From Actinomycetota bacterium (GTDB lineage Bacteria > Actinomycetota > Actinomycetes > Nanopelagicales > Nanopelagicaceae): a DNA stretch of 16,198 nt. Location of the stretch: assembly GCA_005793655.1 (NCBI GenBank), contig SXRC01000069.1, positions 1 through 16,198 on the forward strand, in the 5' to 3' direction. This document shows positions 7,413 through 13,447 of the stretch, in pieces (position 1 is the first letter of the stretch; every line of letters begins with the position of its first letter). The notes beneath the pieces were generated by a model. That model searched no databases and was not told the DNA's origin. It saw nothing but the letters and a program-made list of their open reading frames with translations. Made by a program: the position numbers and the translations under genes.

Positions 7413-7932
7413 TCTGTCGGCCTAAATCTTTTTGCATTAAATCTATAACTCTGCCAGGTTTATGAAGCTGATCAATTAACTGATAGCCCCGTTTTCCATA
7501 AAAATTTTTCTCTCCTTCAGTCCACAGGTAAATGTGCTTCACTCCGTAAGTAAGTATCTTTTTTTCCATTAACTCTAAAACAACGCTGCCAACACCACTA
7601 CCTCTTAGATCTTCGCGAACAATAAAAGCTGCGATCCAAGGTTTAAATTGTCGATACTCCTCAATATCATCAAAATCGCACAAAGCTATTGATGCCACTA
7701 CCTCATCCGTTCCATCAGTGGTTCGAATTGCCATAAATAACAACTCTTGATCAGCACCATCGGAATTGAATTTACTGTAGTCAGAGTTCATGGCTTTTTT
7801 ATAGAAATTTCGCCAATCATCAGCAGAGAACTCTAATTTGCCCTGACCCCATAATTTTAGGCTCCAATTTAAAGGCTCTTCGGCATACTCTTTTGCTTGC
7901 GAAACTGGAATAAGTTCTATTTGATGCTGCAT
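7405..7932 (-). CDS. GNAT-family N-acetyltransferase
   Basis: A 175-residue protein with the GNAT fold. The acetyl-CoA binding motif A is AAFIVREDLRGSGVGSVVLE (about residues 101-120), with the R-G-S-G-V-G pyrophosphate loop. It is followed by a helix, a beta strand ending in YLWTEGEK, and FYGKRGYQLID, the usual motif B end. The acceptor substrate cannot be read from the sequence. The ATG at 7932 is preferred over a TTG two codons earlier because it overlaps the stop of the upstream hydrolase as TAATG, a classic coupling arrangement. It is the last gene of the aminotransferase-hydrolase-GNAT cassette. It converges on gcdH with an 8-bp overlap of coding ends. Confidence 0.85.
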   Translation of the reverse strand: MQHQIELIPVSQAKEYAEEPLNWSLKLWGQGKLEFSADDWRNFYKKAMNSDYSKFNSDGADQELLFMAIRTTDGTDEVVASIALCDFDDIEEYRQFKPWIAAFIVREDLRGSGVGSVVLELMEKKILTYGVKHIYLWTEGEKNFYGKRGYQLIDQLHKPGRVIDLMQKDLGRQII

Positions 7933-8801
7933 TAACAATTAAGCAATTTCATTGCTTGCGTAATAATTTCTGATCGGTAACTTTGAACCAAAGAAATATG
8001 GCCATGTCCAGTGACAAAATTAAGCTTTGAACCAGGGATGTGCTTTGCTAGCCAATTGCTATGTTCCCTTGGCACCATAAAATCGTCATCACCTTGCCAG
8101 ATTAAAACTGGTTTCTCAATTTTACCCAGCTCAAATCCAAAAGATTGAACGAAGGCTAAATCATCATCTAACCAACCATAATAACCAATCGATAATGCTC
8201 TTCGAAAAACATTTGCTTCTTCATCAGCTACCTCTGGCGTTAATGCATCTTTATCAGCCTTGCCAATAAGACCGCCCATGGCGCTTATTAATTGTGAACC
8301 GGTTACAGTTTTTAATCCAGGTGAGTTTTTCTTCATCCACTCTTCAATGCTTTTCTCACCAGCCAGAGCCGCCCCAAACTCATCGTGATTTTCTGGGCCC
8401 ATGCCGTTAAGAAAATCTAAATCTTTATTCCCCCACTCACCGACACCTGCAAGGGTTATCGCACCAATATTTCTGGCATCCCTCGTCATATTTAAAGCAT
8501 GTGGCCCGCCACCTGACCACCCAATTGAAACAAATTGCTTAATTCCAAAATGATCTAATAGCTGCGATTGATCATCAATATCTGCTGCCACAGTTCGCCC
8601 GCGTCTTCTATCGCTTAGACCATAGCCCGGACGACTGGCAGCTATTGCTTTAACATCTTTTATCCCCGCAACCCAAGTGGACCATGCTGTGCAATCCCCG
8701 GGAGTCCCGTGGTGAAATAAAATTGCTTTATCACTTTCAACATTATTGGTCACATAATCAAATGCTCTGCCATCTTTGAGCTTTAAAATTGCATTAGCCA
8801 A
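7932..8801 (-). CDS. alpha/beta hydrolase
   Basis: A 289-residue alpha/beta hydrolase. HHGTPG at 30-35 forms the oxyanion-hole region, and Ser96 in the nucleophile elbow GWSGGGPHA is the likely nucleophile. An acid in GDDD (238-240) and His268 in TGHGHISL complete the triad. It lacks a signal peptide and is probably cytoplasmic; the substrate is unknown. The start is the TTG at 8801: the codon before it is an in-frame TAG, and GGTGA sits 5 nt upstream as a ribosome binding site. The start lies inside the end of the aminotransferase gene, with an 8-nt overlap, and the stop overlaps the GNAT start. The three genes are therefore tightly coupled and probably act in one process. Confidence 0.87.
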   Translation of the reverse strand: MANAILKLKDGRAFDYVTNNVESDKAILFHHGTPGDCTAWSTWVAGIKDVKAIAASRPGYGLSDRRRGRTVAADIDDQSQLLDHFGIKQFVSIGWSGGGPHALNMTRDARNIGAITLAGVGEWGNKDLDFLNGMGPENHDEFGAALAGEKSIEEWMKKNSPGLKTVTGSQLISAMGGLIGKADKDALTPEVADEEANVFRRALSIGYYGWLDDDLAFVQSFGFELGKIEKPVLIWQGDDDFMVPREHSNWLAKHIPGSKLNFVTGHGHISLVQSYRSEIITQAMKLLNC

Positions 8802-10143
8802 CTAAATCACCACACATTTTTTCAAACGCATTTGTGTGCGCATCAACATCGGCAATAGTAGTATCTGGAGATATTAAGGCCATATTGTGAAATGGTGTGA
8901 TTAGAAAACCATCATTAAGCATTCTTAAGTGAATAAATTGCTCCAATTCAAAATCTCCGCTGTCAGCTGCCTGCCTGCCAGTTACCGGCGCAGATGCAGC
9001 GAACATGTACTCAGCCCTTGCGCCAAGTCGATTAACAGTCCATCCAAGTTGGTATGTATTAATAGTTTTTTCAACTCCATCTGCCCATCGATTTCCAAGT
9101 TTTATCATGCGCTCAAAATTATCTTTAGTCAACACCTTACTTAATGTTGCCTTCATAGCAGCAAGAGATAGAGCATTAGCAGCCAAGGTCCCACCAATTC
9201 CACCAGTATCAATCACCTCGAGTTCAACCAATTTGCTAATTGAGGCAGCAACACTTGCCTTCATACCAAAAGCACCTGTTGGAAATCCGCCACCAATTGC
9301 TTTACCAATTGTTAAAAAGTCTGGTTCAAGGCCGAGCTCTGCGGTCATTCCTCCCGGGCCAACTGAAATAGTGTGTGTTTCATCAACTATAAACATCGCA
9401 CCAAATTCCTTAGCTAATTTTTCAACCCCTTTTAAATAACCTTCCTGCGGCAAAACAATTCCAACATTTGTCATTGCTGGTTCCAGCAAAATAGCTGCCA
9501 CATCATCTTTTTCTAAAGCTTTTTTCATCGCATTCAAATCATTAAATGCCACAACTCGAGTTGTTAGGTCTAATGCAACTGGGGCGCCAATATTGCCTTC
9601 GCGGGCAATAGTTTTCCCTTTTTTATCCAAGGTAGCAAAAGTTTCATCCACACTTCCGTGATAGCACCTATCAATCACAATTACCTTTGATTTGCCAGTG
9701 ATCAATCTTGAGTACCTAATAACATGGCGATTTGCATCAGTTGCTGAGACAGTAAACTGCCAAAGCGGTAGATTAAATCGAGCAGCAAGTTCCGCTGAAA
9801 CGATTGCTGCATCCTTACTTGGCAGCATCACCGATAATCCTCGACCTGCCTGCTCCCTAATTGCAGTAATGGTTGCCTCAGGTGAATGTCCCGACATGGA
9901 TCCAGTGTCGCCTAAACAAAAATCAATATAGGTATTGCCATCCACATCAACAAATCTGGCACCTTTAGCCTCTTCTACAAATATTGGATAAGCACCTGAC
10001 CACTTTGACATCCAGGACATTGGCACGCCACCTGGCATTGATTCCTTAGCCTTTTCAAATAACTCACCGCTTTTTGGATGGGAGATGATAAATCTTTCAT
10101 CCTCAATTTTGCGTAAGGTGGCCAGCTTCATGCGATTAATCAT
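8794..10143 (-). CDS. class III PLP-dependent aminotransferase, GSA-aminomutase-like
   Basis: A 449-residue fold-type I aminotransferase of the class III/glutamate-1-semialdehyde aminomutase-like group. Landmarks are MPGGVPMSWM (36-45), DVDGNTYIDFCLGDTG (66-81), RCYHGS (159-164), VDETHT (253-258, Asp254 contacting the PLP ring) and the Schiff-base lysine Lys281 in TIGKAIGGGFPTG. It is not HemL itself: the helix that normally reads SGTEA reads SATDAN here, and the N-terminus is longer. Its amino donor and acceptor are unknown. In this neighbourhood 2-aminoadipate/2-oxoadipate transamination is an option, but the gene sits in its own minus-strand cassette with a hydrolase and an acetyltransferase, so it may serve another route. 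TAAGTT, 6 nt before the ATG, suggests its own leaderless promoter. Confidence 0.88.
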   Translation of the reverse strand: MINRMKLATLRKIEDERFIISHPKSGELFEKAKESMPGGVPMSWMSKWSGAYPIFVEEAKGARFVDVDGNTYIDFCLGDTGSMSGHSPEATITAIREQAGRGLSVMLPSKDAAIVSAELAARFNLPLWQFTVSATDANRHVIRYSRLITGKSKVIVIDRCYHGSVDETFATLDKKGKTIAREGNIGAPVALDLTTRVVAFNDLNAMKKALEKDDVAAILLEPAMTNVGIVLPQEGYLKGVEKLAKEFGAMFIVDETHTISVGPGGMTAELGLEPDFLTIGKAIGGGFPTGAFGMKASVAASISKLVELEVIDTGGIGGTLAANALSLAAMKATLSKVLTKDNFERMIKLGNRWADGVEKTINTYQLGWTVNRLGARAEYMFAASAPVTGRQAADSGDFELEQFIHLRMLNDGFLITPFHNMALISPDTTIADVDAHTNAFEKMCGDLVG

Positions 10144-10149
10144 GGCTAA

Positions 10150-10155
10150 AACTTA
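10150..10155 (-). promoter_or_regulatory. -10 box of leaderless promoter for the aminotransferase gene
   Basis: On the minus strand TAAGTT is followed by 6 nt and the ATG at 10143. It lies just beyond the stop codon of the TrpB2-like remnant. No clear -35 element is seen. Confidence 0.4.
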
Positions 10156-10425
10156 CTATCTTGCAATTAACAAACCCAAATGCATAACCGGAAGTGCGCC
10201 CAGTGCGGCCTCAAAACCCTTATCGTTAAGAACTGAATCCACCATACTGCCATTCAAGTACGCATCATAGGCAGCCAAATCGAAGAGTCCATGACCGCAT
10301 AGTGCGGTAAGAATTACCTTTTCTTCACCAGTTTCCCGCGCCTTTAATGCTTCGGCTATTGCAACTGCAATCGCGTGTTTTGGCTCTGGGGCAGGAACAA
10401 TTCCTCTAGTTCGATAGAGAGAAGG
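10156..10425 (-). pseudogene. C-terminal remnant of a TrpB2-like tryptophan synthase beta chain
   Basis: Reading the minus strand from about 10420 to the TAG at 10156-10158 gives some 85 open codons without a usable start. They contain RGIVPAPEPKHAIAVAI, then KVILTALCGHGLFDLAAY and DAYLNG. This is the C-terminal signature of TrpB2-type (PLP-dependent beta chain-like) proteins, where the family reads EGI-PAPE-HAI and SGHGHFDL-AYD. An in-frame TAG at 10426-10428 lies upstream and no further TrpB sequence is found beyond it, so at least three quarters of the protein is missing, including the PLP lysine and substrate sites. The remaining part has no frameshift or internal stop, suggesting a recent deletion. 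It points in the same direction as the aminotransferase cassette and ends 12 nt before that gene. Confidence 0.72.
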
Positions 10426-10428
10426 CTA

Positions 10429-10487
10429 GGGTGAATTCATTCCAAATTGCAATAGAGAATATGCAATTTTTTGGTTATGAATTACCC
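10429..10487. repeat. 59-bp imperfect inverted repeat between the TrpB2 remnant and marC
   Basis: The left arm 10429-10451 starts GGGTGAATTCAT and ends AAATTGCA; the right arm 10462-10487 starts TGCAATTT and ends ATGAATTACCC. The inner 8 bp (10444-10451 against 10462-10469) pair perfectly around a 10-nt loop. The outer GGGT and AATTCAT blocks pair with one bulged base, and the middle has a few unpaired bases. It sits directly beyond the point where TrpB2 similarity ends and upstream of the marC promoter. No clear T-run follows outside either arm, so a plain terminator is less likely than an operator or a rearrangement scar. Confidence 0.55.
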
Positions 10488-10510
10488 GAATCTTCCTAAA
10501 TACCTTTACT

Positions 10511-10540
10511 TTGATGTTGAATGAAGTAACTAGATAAGAT
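10511..10540 (+). promoter_or_regulatory. marC promoter (leaderless)
   Basis: TTGATG (10511-10516), an 18-nt spacer and TAAGAT (10535-10540) form a good sigma-70-type promoter. The ATG at 10547 follows the -10 box by 6 nt, placing the transcription start at the start codon. This is the best-formed promoter in the window. Confidence 0.6.
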
Positions 10541-10546
10541 GTATAC

Positions 10547-11167
10547 ATGAATGATGTAGTAACCCTCACTGCATTGACCTTTGGCGCCCAAGCTTTCGTT
10601 ACATTATTTGTTATTTTAGATCCGCCTGGGGCTGCACCAATTTTTCTAGGCTTAGCCTCTGGCAAGACCGTCAAAGAGCAACGCAAACTAGCCTGGCAGG
10701 CTGCAGCTGTTTCACTTTTTGTGATTGTTTCCTTTGCATTATTTGGTAATGCGATCCTTGGTTATCTAAATATCTCACTCGCGGCCCTGCAGGGTGCTGG
10801 CGGAATTTTGCTACTGATTACTGGACTGGGGCTATTGACCGGCTCTTTAACAGAGAGCAACTCTGCAACTTCAAAAAATATTGCATTAGTTCCACTTGGT
10901 ACACCACTACTTGCTGGTCCGGGGGCAATTGTTACCACAATGCTTTATGTTCAAAAGAGTGAAGGCAGTGATCAACTAGCCGCCCTGGCAATTGCCATAT
11001 TTGCAGTTCACTTTCTGATCGGGCTGACCTTTATGTTCTCTACCAAAATCCTCTCGGTCATTAAGGACTCTGGTGTGGAGATGCTGGCCAGAATTGCAGG
11101 CTTGCTGCTTGCAGCGATCGCCGTTGAAATGATTATTAGCTCGATCAAGGCTTTTTTTAATATCTAA
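10547..11167 (+). CDS. MarC-family integral membrane protein
   Basis: A 206-residue, very hydrophobic protein of the MarC/UPF0056 family at full length, with about six membrane helices. Family hallmarks are the N-terminal helix ending in FVILDPPGAAPIFLGL (21-36), the loop with AWQAAAVSLF, a central GGILLLITGLGLL helix, and the PLGTPLLAGPGAIVT stretch (about 116-130) before the second half. The function of MarC proteins is not settled; the early link to multiple antibiotic resistance in E. coli was not upheld, and a transport role is only suggested. It has its own leaderless promoter. Its stop codon lies inside a 12-bp palindrome. No functional link to the neighbours is evident. Confidence 0.9.
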   Translation: MNDVVTLTALTFGAQAFVTLFVILDPPGAAPIFLGLASGKTVKEQRKLAWQAAAVSLFVIVSFALFGNAILGYLNISLAALQGAGGILLLITGLGLLTGSLTESNSATSKNIALVPLGTPLLAGPGAIVTTMLYVQKSEGSDQLAALAIAIFAVHFLIGLTFMFSTKILSVIKDSGVEMLARIAGLLLAAIAVEMIISSIKAFFNI

Positions 11168-11176
11168 CTTAAGTTA
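11165..11176. repeat. 12-bp perfect palindrome at the end of marC
   Basis: TAACTTAAGTTA begins with the marC stop codon and lies 20 bp upstream of the TAGTAT box of the exonuclease gene. It could be an operator half hidden in the -35 region, or a chance AT-rich palindrome. Confidence 0.3.
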
Positions 11177-11196
11177 AAACAACTGTCTGACCTGGC

Positions 11197-11202
11197 TAGT
11201 AT
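11197..11202 (+). promoter_or_regulatory. possible -10 box for the exonuclease gene
   Basis: TAGTAT lies 9 nt before the ATG at 11212, slightly farther than at the other genes, which would leave a leader of about 3 nt or none. No Shine-Dalgarno sequence is present in the gap. Confidence 0.35.
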
Positions 11203-11211
11203 CTTTTATCC

Positions 11212-11847
11212 ATGGCCCTTTTATTACAAGAAACCACCTTTGTAGTTGTTGATTTAGAAACTACTGGCGCCTCCCCCAAAAAAGGCGCCGCTATTACCGA
11301 GATCGGCGCGGTTAAGGTTAGGGGTGGTGAGTTAATTGGTGAGTTCAAAACCTTTGTAAATCCCCTCGCGCCAATTCCTGAGTACATAAGTGAGATGACT
11401 GGTATCACCGACTTAATGCTGGCGCATGCGCCTGTGATTGATGAAGTTTTCCCTACCTTCTTAGAGTTTGTTGGAAGTCATAATGAATCTGTATTGGTGG
11501 CGCACAACGCACCTTTTGATTTAAGCTTCTTAAAGAGCGCGGCCAAAGAGTTAGATTATCCGTGGCCAAAATATAGGTCCCTAGACACTGTGACTGTTGC
11601 CAGACAAGTACTGACAAAAGAGGAGGTTTCTGATTGTAAATTGGGAACTCTTGCCCAATTTTTTGGAACAAAAACTGAACCAAATCATCGAGCACTAGAT
11701 GATGCAAAAGCCACAGTTGAAGTGCTACATGGATTACTTGAACGGCTTGGCTCCTTACAGATAACTACTTTGGAGGGATTACTTGAATTTGCTAAAACTG
11801 CTGCCCATATCCAGCGGCAAAATTACTGGGGTCTACGCTCTACCTAG
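11212..11847 (+). CDS. DEDDh 3'-5' exonuclease, DnaQ/epsilon-like, lacking the usual GIY-YIG domain
   Basis: A 211-residue exonuclease with all DEDDh residues: Asp14 and Glu16 in VVDLETTGA, Asp103 in AHNAPFDLSFL, and His158 with Asp163 in HRALDDAKAT. The metal-dependent nuclease removes nucleotides from 3' ends, as in proofreading or repair. Its position beside trpD and ctaE-qcrCAB matches Rv2191 of Mycobacterium and its actinobacterial relatives. Those proteins carry a UvrC-like GIY-YIG domain after the exonuclease domain and are much longer. Here the protein stops soon after the linker that normally leads into GIY-YIG (EGLLEFAKTA, HIQRQ), ending WGLRST. The stop lies 8 bp inside the end of trpD on the other strand. 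It is either a natural short form or the product of domain loss. Confidence 0.88.
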   Translation: MALLLQETTFVVVDLETTGASPKKGAAITEIGAVKVRGGELIGEFKTFVNPLAPIPEYISEMTGITDLMLAHAPVIDEVFPTFLEFVGSHNESVLVAHNAPFDLSFLKSAAKELDYPWPKYRSLDTVTVARQVLTKEEVSDCKLGTLAQFFGTKTEPNHRALDDAKATVEVLHGLLERLGSLQITTLEGLLEFAKTAAHIQRQNYWGLRST

Positions 11848-12880
11848 CGGAGACTATTTCATTTGATAACTCAACCCACTTTTTTAAAACAGATTGAGCA
11901 GCCCCAGAATCAATCGCCTTATTTGCTAGGACAAAACCATTAGCAATCTGAGTCGAAAGTGGCAGATCAAAATCACCTTTAAAAGCTGCAATTGCAAATG
12001 CTGCATTTAGAGTTACTGCATCTCGCATTGGACCAACTTTGCCAGCAAATATTTGATTGGTGATGCTGGCATTGTATTTTGCATCCCCACCTGCAATATC
12101 AGAGATTGCAGCCCCTGCTATTCCCAACTCAGTTGGATCAAATACTTCTTGGCTTAACTTTCCTTTGCTAATTTGAATAATTGTTGTCGTACTAGAAAGT
12201 GACACCTCATCTAATCCATCATCACCGCGAAATACGAATCCCTCTTTACCTTGATCAAGTAATACCTGCGCCATAAGTGGTAGCAACTGTGGCCTTGCCA
12301 CACCAATAGCTGCAGCAACTGGCTTTGCTGGATTTGCTAATGGCCCTAAAATATTAAAAACTGTAGGTACGCCTAACTCTTTACGAGCAGTGACTGCATG
12401 TTTCATCGATGAATGAAAGACTGGGGCAAAACAAAAGCCAATACCAATTTTATTTACCGTCTGCTCAACCTCTTTGCCAGTTAAATCAATCTTCACACCC
12501 AATGCTTCAAGCAGGTCAGCGGAGCCAGATTTAGATGAGGCAGCACGATTGCCATGCTTTACTACCCGAGCACCAGCTGCATTTGTAATAATCGCGGCAT
12601 TTGTTGAAATATTGATTGTGTTGGCACCATCATTACCGGTGCCAACTGTGTCTACCGCCCGTTCAGTAATACTTACCGGAGCCGCGTACTTATACATTTG
12701 ATCCACTAGCGCTCTGACCTCACTGGCACTTTCACCCTTTGCCTTAAGTCCAGATAAAAAATGTTTTATTTGAGTATTTTCCGCAAAACCTTCAAGAATT
12801 TGTGACATTGCCCAGGTAATTTGCTCATCATATAAATCTCTTTTTTCATCTAATGAACGTAGTACTTGCTCCCAATTCAT
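11840..12880 (-). CDS. trpD: anthranilate phosphoribosyltransferase
   Basis: A 346-residue type III phosphoribosyltransferase catalysing transfer of phosphoribose from PRPP to anthranilate, the second step of tryptophan synthesis. Signatures are DTVGTGNDGANTINISTNAA (77-96), which binds PRPP/Mg, and VKHGNRAASSKSGSADLLEA (107-126), which contacts anthranilate and phosphate. Later motifs include FNILGPLANP and the acidic GDDGLDEVS metal region. Length and motif order are normal for a stand-alone enzyme. It sits 13 nt after the receiver-like gene and is probably translated from the same mRNA. This trpD location next to the cytochrome bc1 operon, away from other trp genes, is conserved in actinobacteria such as Mycobacterium (Rv2192c). 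It converges on the exonuclease gene with an 8-bp overlap. Confidence 0.95.
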   Translation of the reverse strand: MNWEQVLRSLDEKRDLYDEQITWAMSQILEGFAENTQIKHFLSGLKAKGESASEVRALVDQMYKYAAPVSITERAVDTVGTGNDGANTINISTNAAIITNAAGARVVKHGNRAASSKSGSADLLEALGVKIDLTGKEVEQTVNKIGIGFCFAPVFHSSMKHAVTARKELGVPTVFNILGPLANPAKPVAAAIGVARPQLLPLMAQVLLDQGKEGFVFRGDDGLDEVSLSSTTTIIQISKGKLSQEVFDPTELGIAGAAISDIAGGDAKYNASITNQIFAGKVGPMRDAVTLNAAFAIAAFKGDFDLPLSTQIANGFVLANKAIDSGAAQSVLKKWVELSNEIVSAR

Positions 12881-12893
12881 TACTGATGCTTAA

Positions 12894-13295
12894 CTAATTT
12901 GCGAGCGCAGAAGAGGTTTTAAGCAGCTGAGCACATTTACCCGCAATGGTAAATGGATCAATTGGGTGAGTAACAACGCCTTCAGCCTTTGACCAAGTTG
13001 CCAACCATCTATCATGCTCTCGCCCGGTGATCAATAAAACCGGAGGGCAATTAAAAACCTCATCCTTTAATTGTCGGCCAACTCCCATGCCACCTTCTGG
13101 TACCGCCTCACCATCTAATATAAAAAGATCCACCTGTTTTTTGTTATCGACATAAAGTCGAAGTGCATCTGCGGTGGCAAACTCTTTAATCTCATGGGAT
13201 GCAAGTGTGGGATCTAACTGCTTTCCCAAGGCTGAAATCACGGTTTGGCGAACCGATGAATCATCAGAGTAGAGGGCTATAACTAAACCTTGCAT
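12894..13295 (-). CDS. receiver-domain-like protein (probable pseudo-receiver)
   Basis: A 133-residue protein with the fold pattern of a stand-alone response-regulator receiver domain: LVIALYSDD (acidic pair Asp11-Asp12), VDLFILDGE (Asp61 at the phospho-acceptor position), VLLITGR (Thr90) and VVTHPIDPFTI near 108-116. The conserved lysine-proline of true receivers reads His110-Pro111 here, so canonical phosphorylation switching is doubtful. There is no DNA-binding domain. The open frame extends to 13424, but the ATG at 13295 is chosen because the domain starts there and TAGGAT lies 7 nt upstream; the longer N-terminus has no domain similarity. It is followed by trpD and is divergent from ctaE. 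It may be a protein-protein regulator, but nothing ties it to a specific partner. Confidence 0.75.
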   Translation of the reverse strand: MQGLVIALYSDDSSVRQTVISALGKQLDPTLASHEIKEFATADALRLYVDNKKQVDLFILDGEAVPEGGMGVGRQLKDEVFNCPPVLLITGREHDRWLATWSKAEGVVTHPIDPFTIAGKCAQLLKTSSALAN

Positions 13296-13302
13296 ACTGC
13301 TA

Positions 13303-13308
13303 ATCCTA
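13303..13308 (-). promoter_or_regulatory. -10 box of leaderless promoter for the receiver-like gene and trpD
   Basis: On the minus strand TAGGAT is followed by 7 nt and the ATG at 13295. It supports the shorter start of the receiver-like protein and is the likely promoter for trpD too. Confidence 0.5.
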
Positions 13309-13435
13309 GCGATCAGGGTAAAGGTGAGTTTTTCATCCCATACCTGAGTCTTATTGGCTTCTTGGGTGATCAGTTTCACCAAATAGTAGGGCTGCTCCCC
13401 CATACCTAGATGCGGCATTAGCATCGACTTAGCGG

Positions 13436-13441
13436 AATAAT
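13436..13441 (+). promoter_or_regulatory. possible -10 box for the ctaE-qcrCAB operon
   Basis: AATAAT is followed by 6 nt and the ATG at 13448; TAATCT, overlapping it by four bases, is an alternative with 4 nt. No -35 match is clear. The 152-bp gap between the receiver-like gene and ctaE also holds a short GGTGA / TCACC dyad (13365-13380). Confidence 0.35.
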
Positions 13442-13447
13442 CTCCCT

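Noticed and set aside
8794..10143. Aminotransferase as HemL (glutamate-1-semialdehyde aminomutase) or as the phosphohydroxylysine phospho-lyase
   Set aside because: The SATDAN segment and longer N-terminus differ from HemL, no haem synthesis genes are nearby, and the N-terminal MPGGVPMSWM / FCLGDTG pattern is GSA-like rather than that of the AGXT2L-type phospho-lyases.
10426..10686. Minus-strand open frame of 86 codons across the start of marC
   Set aside because: It lies over the marC promoter and N-terminal coding region, shows no family similarity, and does not continue the TrpB2 reading frame.
11165..11176. TAACTTAAGTTA as a marC terminator
   Set aside because: The stem is only 6 bp of AT-rich sequence with no loop and no following T-run. 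It is listed only as a palindrome.
13296..13424. N-terminal extension of the receiver-like protein to 13424
   Set aside because: The extra 43 residues have no domain pattern, the receiver fold begins at the Met encoded at 13295, and a -10 box sits 7 nt before that ATG. The region is better read as the divergent ctaE/receiver promoter space.
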